Assembly: GCA_955652675.1 (NCBI GenBank)
Contig: CATPBP010000011.1
Coordinates: 1-35,211, forward strand
Direction: 5' to 3'
Source of the DNA: Candidatus Dormiibacterota bacterium
Lineage (GTDB): Bacteria; Chloroflexota; Dormibacteria; Dormibacterales; Dormibacteraceae
Length of the DNA: 35,211 nt
Below, one piece after another: positions 15,937 to 24,247 of the stretch (position 1 is its first letter; each line of letters opens with the position of its first letter). The position numbers and the translations under genes were made by a program. A model generated the notes under the pieces. It had not been told where the DNA came from, did not search any database, and saw only the letters and a list, made by a program, of their open reading frames with translations.

Positions 15937-16386
15937 ATGAGCCGATCCGTGGAGGAGTCGAACCGGCGGTTGCTCCGCGCCCGGGATGCGATGGACAGAA
16001 ACTATGCGCGACCTCTCGACATCGAGAGCCTCGCGCGGGTCGCCCACGTCTCCGAAGCTCACTTCATCCGCTCGTTCCGAGCGACCTTCGGCGAGACTCC
16101 GCATCGCTACCTCCAGCGCCGCCGCGTCGAGCGGTCGATGTTCCTCCTTCGTGAGACCAGCCGGAACGTGACCGAGGTCTGCTTCGACGTCGGCTTCACG
16201 AGCCTGGGCACCTTCAGCCGGACGTTTCGCGACATCCTGGGTGTGACGCCCTCGGCCTACCGCAACAGTGCCGAAGTCAGGGCGGTACCAACGTGCTTCA
16301 CGATGGCTTGGACAAGACCGAGCAGTTTCGGAGAAGCCGGGAGCGCAGAACGCCTCCTACGATGGCGGCTGAACGTCCCCGATTAA
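15937..16386 (+). CDS. AraC-family transcriptional regulator (DNA-binding domain only)
   Basis: Protein of 149 residues with the two helix-turn-helix motifs of AraC regulators: LDIESLARVAHVSEAHFIRSF and NVTEVCFDVGFTSLGTFSRTF, ending in ILGVTPSAYR. No ligand-binding domain precedes it, so it may act constitutively or through a partner. It lies 11 bases before the VOC gene, a frequent pairing in actinobacterial-type genomes, and probably controls that unit including itself. No clear ribosome site precedes the ATG. The last 40 residues are outside the fold. Confidence 0.9.
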   Translation: MSRSVEESNRRLLRARDAMDRNYARPLDIESLARVAHVSEAHFIRSFRATFGETPHRYLQRRRVERSMFLLRETSRNVTEVCFDVGFTSLGTFSRTFRDILGVTPSAYRNSAEVRAVPTCFTMAWTRPSSFGEAGSAERLLRWRLNVPD

Positions 16387-16397
16387 AGGAGGTCCGA

Positions 16398-16841
16398 ATG
16401 CTGACCGGGATCAACATCTCGAACGTCTTCGTCCTCGACCAGGACGAGGCTCTCAAGTTCTACGTCGACACGCTCGGGCTCGAGGTCGCAAACGACATGG
16501 ACCTCGGCTTCATGCGCTGGCTGACCGTCCGAGTCCCTGGCGAACCCGGCCGCGAGATTCTCCTCGAGAAGCCGGGCTCCCCGGCCATGGACGAGGCCGC
16601 GACCGAGCAGATCCGCGAGCTGGTGACCAAGGGCGCTACGGGCTTCGCCGTCGGCTTCACGACGGACGATTGCCGGAAGACCTACGAGACGCTGGTGGAG
16701 CGTGGAGTGGAGTTCACTCAAGAGCCGACCGAGCAGTTCTACGGCATCGACATCGGAATCCGCGATCCGTTCGGCAACCACATCCGGATCGTGCAGCCGG
16801 CCCCCGTCCAGCAGCAGACGGCCTCGCGCGCGACCACGTAA
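16398..16841 (+). CDS. VOC-superfamily (glyoxalase/dioxygenase fold) protein
   Basis: Protein of 147 residues with two beta-alpha-beta-beta-beta modules: ISNVFVLDQDEALKFYVDTL, GLEVANDMDLGFMRWLTVRV and EILLEKPG, then VGFTTDDCRKTYETLVERGV, FTQEP and the ending GIDIGIRDPFGNHIRIVQP. Members bind a metal and act as glyoxalases, dioxygenases or drug-binding proteins; the substrate is not evident. AAAGGAGGTCCGA gives a strong ribosome site directly before the ATG at 16398, and the AraC stop lies inside that spacer region. A longer open frame from 16293 overlaps the AraC gene and is not needed. Confidence 0.9.
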   Translation: MLTGINISNVFVLDQDEALKFYVDTLGLEVANDMDLGFMRWLTVRVPGEPGREILLEKPGSPAMDEAATEQIRELVTKGATGFAVGFTTDDCRKTYETLVERGVEFTQEPTEQFYGIDIGIRDPFGNHIRIVQPAPVQQQTASRATT

Positions 16842-16847
16842 CGCTCC

Positions 16848-16878
16848 GGAAGCCTTGCGGCTGTCCGCTAAGGCTTCC
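16848..16878 (+). terminator. hairpin terminator after the AraC-VOC unit
   Basis: GGAAGCCTT pairs perfectly with AAGGCTTCC, and inside it GCGG pairs with CCGC around a CTGT loop across a one-base bulge. It starts 6 bases past the VOC stop. A short pyrimidine run (TCTC) follows rather than a U tract. It isolates the AraC-VOC unit from the repair operon. Confidence 0.78.
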
Positions 16879-16950
16879 TCTCGAGGCTCAGCCGCCCTCG
16901 CTTCCAGCCGACGCCGCCCTGGGCAACCGGCCTAGGCTGACGAGCTGACG

Positions 16951-17910
16951 ATGACAGTCTTCGTCGAGGATTGGCAGGCTGCCTACGGCTCGCCGTACCT
17001 CGTGCAGCCGGACGACCAGGGCGTCTCAGGAGCGGCCCTCGTCGAGGACGGTCCCGAGTTCAAGGCGCACCCGGGCGTGCCCGTGAACGGCCGGCACGAG
17101 CGCATTGCCTTCGTGGACGGCGTCCGCCGTGGGGAGGCGGCCCTCTACCAGCACGACCAGCTGAGCGGCCAGGTCGCCCGAGGCGTGGCCGGGAGCCATG
17201 CCTGCGGCGGCGTGATCGCCGACGGCGAGCACCGGCCGGAGTACACGGATCAGGTGGTTCAACGCCTGGTCATCTGGGGCTCGGGCAAGACCGGCGGGCT
17301 CCCCGACGTGACCGGCGGCTGGCGGTGGGATTGCCGCTCGATTGCCGACGAGGCGCCCGAGGCACCGCTTGCAGCGCTGCAGCAGCGAATGCGTCAGCAG
17401 GAAGCCGTGCTCGCCGACCGGCTCTGCGCGGACGGTTACCTGGTCGTGGTCGACGGCCCGCTGAGCTACCTGCGCAACCTGGACCTGCCGGTAGTGGGGT
17501 ACGTCAAGACCCACAGCAAGGCGCTGCTCGCTCCCGAGTATCACAGGCGCATTCCCGAGCTCCGTCCAGGCGAGCGGTCGAGCATCTTCAGCCTGGGCCG
17601 CGACCGCTACTCCTGCTACATGCGCCTGGCGCCCGTCAGCGGACTCTCGGGCCCCTGGGCCGGCGTGGTGAGGCTGGAGGTGCCGCAGTCGGCCGGGCTG
17701 CTACCCGCGACCGAGGTCGTGGATAGAGTGGCGGGAATCGTCCCCCGCTACGCCGGCATCGCCTACCGTGATCCCCGGGCGCCGCAGAACCTTCAGCCCG
17801 TGGGGGCCCTGGAAGCCACGCTCCGACACCTGCTCGGCGATCCGGGCCTGGCCTACAGAGCGGTCAGGGAGGCGATCCACAAGCTGTCCCAGGTGGAGGC
17901 GCCCGCGTGA
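16951..17910 (+). CDS. nurA: NurA-family nuclease
   Basis: Protein of 319 residues. NurA is a 5-to-3-prime exo/endonuclease that works inside a HerA hexamer to resect DNA ends. The two acidic motifs of the RNase-H-like NurA fold are present: D56 in RIAFVDGVRRGEAALY and D168 in YLVVVDGPLSYLRN. VVGYVKTHSKALL (181-193) matches the conserved strand after the second motif, and RDRYSCYMRLAP lies further on. The C-terminal end, AYRAVREAIHKL, is helical. The stop overlaps the HerA start as GTGA. This is the first gene of a four-gene operon. No ribosome site stands out before the ATG. Confidence 0.83.
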   Translation: MTVFVEDWQAAYGSPYLVQPDDQGVSGAALVEDGPEFKAHPGVPVNGRHERIAFVDGVRRGEAALYQHDQLSGQVARGVAGSHACGGVIADGEHRPEYTDQVVQRLVIWGSGKTGGLPDVTGGWRWDCRSIADEAPEAPLAALQQRMRQQEAVLADRLCADGYLVVVDGPLSYLRNLDLPVVGYVKTHSKALLAPEYHRRIPELRPGERSSIFSLGRDRYSCYMRLAPVSGLSGPWAGVVRLEVPQSAGLLPATEVVDRVAGIVPRYAGIAYRDPRAPQNLQPVGALEATLRHLLGDPGLAYRAVREAIHKLSQVEAPA

Positions 17911-19715
17911 GCGAACTCACAACACCGGGCCCGCCATCCGCTGGGATCGGGCTCGTCGACGGCGCCGTTGAAGCCACCACAAGGCGGTTTTCACTGCTGC
18001 TGCAGGACGACGCCGTCGTGCAGCTCGACGATCTGGTCGCGGTCACCCAGGACCTGCCCGACGGCCGCAGCCTCACTCATTACGGAATCGTGGTGGAGGG
18101 CTTCGGCACCATCGAGGGCGCTGAGATGTCGAGCGACACCCGGCGCATCGCCGGCACCCGGACCATGCCGGGGGAGGCGATCCGCCGGGTCGACGTCCAG
18201 GTCCTGCGCACGGTGCCCGAGCTGTGGTTGCCACCCGCGCCGGGTGCCGAAGCTCACCGTGCCTCCGGCCCCCACCGCGCCAACGCGCTCTTCCTCGACC
18301 AGATGGAGCAGCCCATAGCCGTCGGCCTGGACCAGGGCACCGAGCCCGTGTACGCCGACTTCGCCTTCATGAACGGAGACAAGGGCGGCCACATCTCGAT
18401 CTCCGGCATCTCCGGTGTCGCCACCAAGACCTCGTACGCGCTCTTCCTGCTCTACATGCTCTTCGAGACAGACCCCGGCCGGGCATTGCTGGGCGCGCAC
18501 GGCCCACAGACCCGCGCCCTGGTCTTCAACGTCAAGGGCGAGGATCTCCTCCACATCGACCGCCCGAACGGAAAGTTCCGCGCGAAGCCGGAGGCCGCGG
18601 CGCAGTGGGCGCAGCTTGGCGTGGACTCGCCGGGCCGTTTCGAGAGGGTCCGCCTTTACTCCCCCCGCTCCCAATCCAGCAGGCCGGGCTCGATCTCGAC
18701 CGACGTCAAGAGCCGGCCGGCGGCCGAGGTGAGGGCGTTCGGCTGGTCGCCATTGGAGTTCATCCGCCAGGGCCTGCTGCGCTTCTGCTTCTCGGACGCG
18801 AGCGACCAGCGGAACCAGATCTCCTTCGTCGAGCAGCGGGTTCGCCTCCAGCTCGCCCGCTGGGCCTACCCGCTGGAAAACGAGCCTGGCGCAGTAGTGC
18901 TGGCGCCCCCGCCGGCGGGCACCAGCTTCAACATGGCGCGCGTCATCCAGGAGCGCCGCCCGCCCCGGCCGGCGGGGCAAGGCAGGCCGTTCCGAGACTT
19001 CTCGGACCTCCTCGACTTTCTGACCGACGTTCTCGTGCCCGAAGAGGGAGCGGCGGGGGACTCCACCTGGACCGGGAACGTCGCCCCCGCCACCGCGCTG
19101 GCCTTCATCCGCCGCCTGGCCGCCCAGACGCCGCGCATGGGCCACGTCATCGCCGCCCAGGCCGAGCCGGTGGCGCTGGAGGAGCCCGTGACGGTGGTCG
19201 ACATCCACGCCCTGCACGAGGACGCCCAGCGCTTCGTCGTCGGGGCGCTGCTCAGCCAGATCTTCGAGGAGAAGCAGGGGCAGGGGCGGGAGCCGCTCCG
19301 GTTCGTGGTGCTCGACGAGCTGAACAAGTACGCCCCCAAAGAAGGCACCAGCCCGATCAAGGAGATACTGATCGACATCGCCTCCCGCGGCCGGAGCCTG
19401 GGGGTCCTGCTGATCGGCGCCCAGCAGTCGGCAAGCGAGGTCGAGCCGGCGATCATCCGCAACGCCGCCCTGAAGGTCGTGGGCCGTCTCGACGCGGGGG
19501 AGGCCGGCGAGTACAGGTTTCTGTCCTCCGAGCTCCGCGAGCGAGCCAGCCGCTTCCTGCCCGGAACCATGGTGCTCGACCAGCCGCTCATCCCTGCCCC
19601 GATCCCGGTCCGCTTCCCGTTCCCCGCCTTCGCGACGAACGTCTCCGAGGGTCGAAGCGGGACCGAGGAGGAGCGGAAGGCAGCCTCGGCGGAGGCCTTC
19701 GCGAGGCTCGGGTGA
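17907..19715 (+). CDS. herA: HerA-like DNA-translocating ATPase with a deviant P-loop
   Basis: Protein of 602 residues in the FtsK/HerA group; a hexameric pump that feeds DNA to NurA. An N-terminal barrel-like region (about 20-110) is followed by the ATPase. The nucleotide loop reads ISGISGVATKTSYALF, with K174-T175 in place but one residue longer than the usual G-x-x-G-x-G-K-[ST], and Thr where the last Gly is expected. Walker B is RFVVLDELNKYAP (D470, E471). IASRGRSLGVLLIGAQQSAS carries the sensor and arginine-finger region, and IIRNAALKVVGRLD follows. A basic and acidic tail ends the protein. GTG start and stop both overlap neighbours. The HerA assignment rests on the ATPase core plus linkage to NurA. 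Confidence 0.85.
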   Translation: MSELTTPGPPSAGIGLVDGAVEATTRRFSLLLQDDAVVQLDDLVAVTQDLPDGRSLTHYGIVVEGFGTIEGAEMSSDTRRIAGTRTMPGEAIRRVDVQVLRTVPELWLPPAPGAEAHRASGPHRANALFLDQMEQPIAVGLDQGTEPVYADFAFMNGDKGGHISISGISGVATKTSYALFLLYMLFETDPGRALLGAHGPQTRALVFNVKGEDLLHIDRPNGKFRAKPEAAAQWAQLGVDSPGRFERVRLYSPRSQSSRPGSISTDVKSRPAAEVRAFGWSPLEFIRQGLLRFCFSDASDQRNQISFVEQRVRLQLARWAYPLENEPGAVVLAPPPAGTSFNMARVIQERRPPRPAGQGRPFRDFSDLLDFLTDVLVPEEGAAGDSTWTGNVAPATALAFIRRLAAQTPRMGHVIAAQAEPVALEEPVTVVDIHALHEDAQRFVVGALLSQIFEEKQGQGREPLRFVVLDELNKYAPKEGTSPIKEILIDIASRGRSLGVLLIGAQQSASEVEPAIIRNAALKVVGRLDAGEAGEYRFLSSELRERASRFLPGTMVLDQPLIPAPIPVRFPFPAFATNVSEGRSGTEEERKAASAEAFARLG

Positions 19716-20944
19716 GACTCCTGCACACAGCCGACTGGCACATCGGGCGCGTCACCATGGGGATCGCCCGCGACGAAGACATACACGCCTCGATCGAAGA
19801 GGTGATCCAGATCGCGCGCGACGAGAGGCCGGATCTGATCGTCCACGCGGGCGACGTCTTCGACAGCTTTCGGCCGGCCTGGGCCGACCTCCGCTGGGCC
19901 ACCGACAAGCTGCGCGAGCTCGCCGAGTTGGCGCCGACGGTGGTCCTGGCCGGAAACCACGATTCCCAGGCCCTCTTCGACCTGCTTCAAAAGCTGCTGG
20001 GCCCGGCCTCCCGCCTCCGATTCGTGGCAAAGGCGCTGCCCCCCTCGATGGGTGGAGTTCTCGAGTTCCCCGGACGCGGGGACGAGGTGGTGCGGCTGGC
20101 GCCCATCCCCTTCATCCACGCCAACCGGATGATCGAGCAGATGGAGGATCCGTCGACCTGGATGACGTCGTACGCCGACCGCGTCGACCTGATCCAGTCA
20201 GCGCTGGGCCGCGGGCTTCTCGAGGGCTACGACCAGACGCGCCACGTGCTGCTGCTGGCGGCCCACCTGCACGTGACCGGCGCCAGCTTCTCCCAGAACG
20301 ACCGGCCGCTCCACGTGACCGACACCTACGCGACCCACTACGAGCGGATCCCTCCCGTCAGCTACGCCGCCTACGGGCACATCCACCGTCCCCAGGCTCT
20401 CCGTGGCCCGGTCGCAGGGCGCTTTGCCGGAAGCGCAGTCCAGCTCGACTTCGGGGAGGTAGGCGAGGAGAAGGGCGTCGTGATCGTCGACGCCGCTCCC
20501 GGGCGGCCGCCCGAGGTCTCCATCCGGCGCCTCGCCGCCGGCCGCCCACTCAAGCGCATCCACGGCACCCTGCCCGAGATCGAGGCTCTCGCGCCGGCGG
20601 TCGGGCGCTCCATCTGTCAGGTGGTCGTCCGGACCGAGGTGCCCACGCCCGACCTGAGCGAGCGCCTGGCGGCGATGATGCCCGGCGCGGTTCTCGACGT
20701 CCGCGAGGACTGCGCCGCCACGCGGGTCAGGGTGCTGACGGCGGACCACGTCTCGACCGACCGCGAGCCCAGCCTTGGTGAACTCTTCACCGAGTACGTG
20801 CGCGGCCGGGGAACCCGGGCCGGCTCGGCCGACCGCGTGGTCGACACCTTCGTCAGGCTGCTCTCCGCGGTGGAGCAGGCGGAGGAGGTCAGCTTCCCGG
20901 AGGTCGAGTCCCTGGAGGCGCCGCTGGTCGAGTCCGCTCGGTGA
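19712..20944 (+). CDS. sbcD: SbcD/Mre11-type DNA-repair exonuclease
   Basis: Metallo-phosphoesterase of 410 residues that cuts DNA ends and hairpins together with its SbcC partner. All phosphoesterase motifs are seen: LLHTADWHIG (D and H), DLIVHAGDVFDS, VVLAGNHDS, LLLAAHLHVTG and AAYGHIHRPQ. The capping domain and an acidic C-terminal SbcC-binding tail (VDTFVRLLSAVEQAEEV...) follow. I chose GTG at 19712, which overlaps the HerA stop as GTGA and gives VRLLHTADWH at the very N-terminus, as expected for the family. The same frame is open upstream to 18224, but that is the shadow of HerA. Confidence 0.93.
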   Translation: MRLLHTADWHIGRVTMGIARDEDIHASIEEVIQIARDERPDLIVHAGDVFDSFRPAWADLRWATDKLRELAELAPTVVLAGNHDSQALFDLLQKLLGPASRLRFVAKALPPSMGGVLEFPGRGDEVVRLAPIPFIHANRMIEQMEDPSTWMTSYADRVDLIQSALGRGLLEGYDQTRHVLLLAAHLHVTGASFSQNDRPLHVTDTYATHYERIPPVSYAAYGHIHRPQALRGPVAGRFAGSAVQLDFGEVGEEKGVVIVDAAPGRPPEVSIRRLAAGRPLKRIHGTLPEIEALAPAVGRSICQVVVRTEVPTPDLSERLAAMMPGAVLDVREDCAATRVRVLTADHVSTDREPSLGELFTEYVRGRGTRAGSADRVVDTFVRLLSAVEQAEEVSFPEVESLEAPLVESAR

Positions 20945-23940
20945 GGCCTGTGCGGATCTCGCTGCGCGGCCTCCGGAGCTACCGCTCCGAGGTTTCCATC
21001 GACTTCACCGGCAAGTCGCTTGTCGCCTTCGTCGGCCCCACCGGCGCAGGCAAGAGCTCGATCCTGGAGGGCATCACCTACGCCCTCTACAACGCGACCA
21101 CCTGGAACGCCGGCGAACCCAAGTTGCTGATAGCGGACGGCCTCCAGACCATGAGCGTGGTCCTTGACTTCGAGGCCGGGGGCAATGTCTGGCAGATCCA
21201 CCGGGCCTGCTCCCGAACGAACTACCCGCCGTCCGTCCACAGGCTGAGCTGCCTCAGCGAGCCGGGGCTGCCCGACCTTGACGGCGAGGACGCGGTCAAC
21301 CGGGAGGTGCAGCGACTGGTCGGCATGAGCCATCGCGCGTTCATGGCCGCGGTGATCCTCCCCCAGGGCCGCTTTCAGACTCTTCTGCTGGCCCGTCCGA
21401 ACGAGCGCATCGCGATCCTCGAGGGCATCTTCAGGCTGGCCGAGCTGCGAGACGTGCGTACCCGTGCCGAGGAGCTGCGGAACCGCGTCAACCCCACTCT
21501 GACGCGCCTGATAGGACGTCGCAGCGGGCTGCTGGAGGATCCCGCCGCGGAGGCCGCGCTCAGGGATGCCGAACTTGCCGGAGCGACCGAACGGGAAAAA
21601 GACCTGCTCGCGCTCCAGGAGCAGGTGAGGAGGCGCGAAGAGGCCGAGCGCGAGTCGAGGGCCGAAGTCAAGCGGCTGCGGGACCCGGTCCAGCGGCTGG
21701 CATCGCTCGGCGGCGGCGCGGCCCGGTCCCTCAGCGGGCTGGTGCAGGTCGCCGCCGGGCTCGACGGGGAGATCGCCGGCGCCAAGTCCAGCCTGAGCAA
21801 GTTCGAGCAGGAGGAGCAGCGGCTGGCCGCGGCCCTCGTCGAGGCGGGCCAGGCAGGTGAGGGATTCGAGCGGCTCTCCGAGCTGGCGGCCAGCCTCCGA
21901 GGCCTGAAGGCGGAATTGATAAGGATCGCCGCCGAGACGGCGGCGGCGGCCGTCGAGGAGACGACGCTCATTCAGGAGTCGGAGGCCCTTGAAAAGGAGT
22001 CGGCCGCTATCGCCGCGCTCGACGAGGCCTGGCAGGCAGCCGGCGAGCTGGCCGGCCAGGCGGAAGCGGCCGTCGCCGCTCACCTGGAACGGCGCCTCAA
22101 GGTCAGAGACCGCCTCGGCGCAGTTCGGAGTGCGGAGAAGCACGCCGAGGAAGCGCGGGCGGAGGAGGCGAAGGAGCGGGCCAAGCTGCCGGCGCTCCAG
22201 AAGGCGGCGGATCTGGCGGCAGAGTCGGTCAAGAGCGCCGAGGCCAGCCTCGACCGCGCGCGGACAGCGCTCCGTCAGCTGGAGCGAATGCACGCCGCGG
22301 CCCACGCCGCCGAGGGCCTTGAGTCGGGTGACCTCTGCCCGGTTTGCGGCGAGCTGGTGCAAAAGGGCTTCACGCCGCCCGACCCCGGTGAGCTCGGGCC
22401 CACGCGTGATACTGCCGACTCTGCCGAGACCGAGCTCGCGCGTCAGCGCGAGGCCGGCACGAGAGCGCAGGCTGCCGCCGGCGCTGCCGCCGCCGGCATG
22501 GAGAGCCTTCAGTCGCGGCGCTTAACTCGGGAAGCGGAGGCGAGCCAGCGCCTGGGTGCGCTGCTCGAGCTGATGCCGGGCTTCGACCCGTCCAGGCCTG
22601 ACGACCAGATGCTCGAGCCGGTCGAGGCCGAAGGCCGGGCGCTGGCAGCCGACGCCAGGACCAGGCGCTCGGCGGCCGAGGAGGCCAGGACCGCCTGGGC
22701 GCGGGCGGACTCAGCTCTGATACCGAGGATGGACGCCCTGGCGCAGGGCCAGACCAGGCTCGCCGGCAGGAGGGCCGCGCTGGCGGCGGCATTCGCTGCG
22801 TGCGAGCGCGAAGCTGCCGGCCTCCCCAGCTTCGCCCGGCCGGCGGCTCTTGAGGCTGCCGCGATCGAGACGCCCACCGAGGAGGTGAATCGGCGGCTGA
22901 CCATGGCTCGCAGGGCCAACGAGGAACGTGAGGACCTGCTGCGGAAGGTCGCTGCCGCGAGGACGGCGCTGACGAGCACCAGAGAGCGGCGCTCCAACCT
23001 GGTCGAGGAGCCACAGCGGAAAGCAGCGGAACTTCTCGCCCGGCTCCTGCCGCGCGTCAACGATTGCCTCGAGGTGCTGAAGGCGCCGGCCTTCCGCGAG
23101 GCGCCGGAGGGCGCAGGGCTCGGGCAGTTCGCCGCCTGGGCCACCGATGTGGAGGCGTGCGCCGAGAACGTCGCGCGCCAGCTCGACGAGCGCGCGCGGG
23201 CTGTCGAGCGCGAGGTGGCCTCGGAAGCGGCGAAGCTCGGCCAGCGACTCCAGGAGGCGGGCTTCGCCGAGGCCGCCGGCGTTGCGACCGAGCTGACCTC
23301 GGCCCAGCGTTTGATCGGCCAGCTCAGCGGCGCCCGGGACAACGCCCTCAAACAGGTACCCCTGGCGGCCGATCTCGACCGGCGCGTCCAGTTCGGGACG
23401 GAGCTTTCGGAGTCAGCTCAAGAGCTGGTGCGGCTGCTGGCCGACGGCCAGTTCGTGCGTCACGTGATCGAACGCCGCCAGCGCAACCTGCTGGCTGTCG
23501 CCTCGGAGATTCTCGGCTCCGTCACCGCCCAGCGCTACGGGTTCTCCGACGACTTCGAGATCGTCGACCGGCTCTCGGGCCAGCCCCGGCCCACCCGAAC
23601 CCTGTCCGGCGGCGAGACCTTTCTCGCCAGTCTCGCGCTGGCGCTGGCTCTGGTGGAGATGGCGAGCCGGTCCGGCCGGCAGATCGACGCGCTCTTCCTG
23701 GACGAGGGCTTCGGCGCCCTCGATCCCAATGCGCTCGACGAGGCACTCGGCGCCCTCGAGCGCCGGGCCGGACAGGGCCGCCTGGTGGCGGTGGTCAGCC
23801 ATGTCAAGGAGGTGGCTGACCGCATCGAGTCCGTCCTGGAGGTGACCAAGGGACCGTCGGGCAGCCGGGCCGACTGGCGTGGGCCCCGCGAGCGTGAAGC
23901 TCTGGCGCAAGAGGACCTGAAGGTCGGCCTGATCGCCTGA
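20941..23940 (+). CDS. sbcC: SbcC/Rad50-type SMC-like ATPase
   Basis: Protein of 999 residues, ATPase partner of SbcD. The N-terminal half-head starts with RISLRGLRSYRSEVSIDFTG and the Walker A FVGPTGAGKSSILEGI; VILPQGRFQTLLLA follows. Two long coiled-coil arms rich in Ala, Glu and Arg flank a zinc hook CPVC (466-469) in DLCPVCGE. The C-terminal half-head has the signature RTLSGGETFLASLALALAL and Walker B IDALFLDEGFGALDP, with VVSHVKEVADRI as the His-loop region. The GTG at 20941 overlaps the SbcD stop (GTGA). It closes the NurA-HerA-SbcD-SbcC operon. Confidence 0.94.
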   Translation: MRPVRISLRGLRSYRSEVSIDFTGKSLVAFVGPTGAGKSSILEGITYALYNATTWNAGEPKLLIADGLQTMSVVLDFEAGGNVWQIHRACSRTNYPPSVHRLSCLSEPGLPDLDGEDAVNREVQRLVGMSHRAFMAAVILPQGRFQTLLLARPNERIAILEGIFRLAELRDVRTRAEELRNRVNPTLTRLIGRRSGLLEDPAAEAALRDAELAGATEREKDLLALQEQVRRREEAERESRAEVKRLRDPVQRLASLGGGAARSLSGLVQVAAGLDGEIAGAKSSLSKFEQEEQRLAAALVEAGQAGEGFERLSELAASLRGLKAELIRIAAETAAAAVEETTLIQESEALEKESAAIAALDEAWQAAGELAGQAEAAVAAHLERRLKVRDRLGAVRSAEKHAEEARAEEAKERAKLPALQKAADLAAESVKSAEASLDRARTALRQLERMHAAAHAAEGLESGDLCPVCGELVQKGFTPPDPGELGPTRDTADSAETELARQREAGTRAQAAAGAAAAGMESLQSRRLTREAEASQRLGALLELMPGFDPSRPDDQMLEPVEAEGRALAADARTRRSAAEEARTAWARADSALIPRMDALAQGQTRLAGRRAALAAAFAACEREAAGLPSFARPAALEAAAIETPTEEVNRRLTMARRANEEREDLLRKVAAARTALTSTRERRSNLVEEPQRKAAELLARLLPRVNDCLEVLKAPAFREAPEGAGLGQFAAWATDVEACAENVARQLDERARAVEREVASEAAKLGQRLQEAGFAEAAGVATELTSAQRLIGQLSGARDNALKQVPLAADLDRRVQFGTELSESAQELVRLLADGQFVRHVIERRQRNLLAVASEILGSVTAQRYGFSDDFEIVDRLSGQPRPTRTLSGGETFLASLALALALVEMASRSGRQIDALFLDEGFGALDPNALDEALGALERRAGQGRLVAVVSHVKEVADRIESVLEVTKGPSGSRADWRGPREREALAQEDLKVGLIA

Positions 23941-23943
23941 TCC

Positions 23944-23972
23944 TTGACAGGCGGCGGGCATTGATCTTCAAT
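23944..23972 (+). promoter_or_regulatory. sigma-70-like promoter of the amylosucrase operon
   Basis: A perfect TTGACA lies 17 bases before TTCAAT (four of six matches to TATAAT). It begins 4 bases after the SbcC stop and is the best housekeeping-type promoter noted in the window. It would drive the four genes from amylosucrase to the TIM-barrel protein, with a leader of roughly 100 bases to the probable start near 24080. Confidence 0.6.
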
Positions 23973-24247
23973 AGCCGAAGATCGACTGAAAGCGCTTCCA
24001 TCGGAGGGGCGGGAGGCCCCGAGCGCTACGTAAGGTCGTCGACCGGGGAGGGGATACGGTCCAATCGGGATTTGGCCGTCTGGCGGGAGGTCTTCGCGCA
24101 GAAGTCCAGGCGATACTCCAGACTCGGGACGCAGAGGCGTTCCTGGCCCGGGCTGAGGAGCACCTCCCCGATGCATACGACGCGCTCAGCCGCCTCTATG
24201 GGAATGGGCACGATCTCGAAGAGCTCTCAGCACGGCTGCTTCGCACG

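Noticed and set aside
16879-16950. Promoter of the NurA operon
   Set aside because: TAGGCT could serve as a -10, but no convincing -35 or operator was visible, so it is not listed.
18224-20944. One giant plus-strand protein of 906 codons
   Set aside because: The first 496 codons are an off-frame shadow of HerA. The real SbcD begins at GTG 19712 with its phosphoesterase motif.
20617-22362. Minus-strand open frame of 581 codons
   Set aside because: It is antisense to SbcD and SbcC and is compositionally biased with no recognisable domain.
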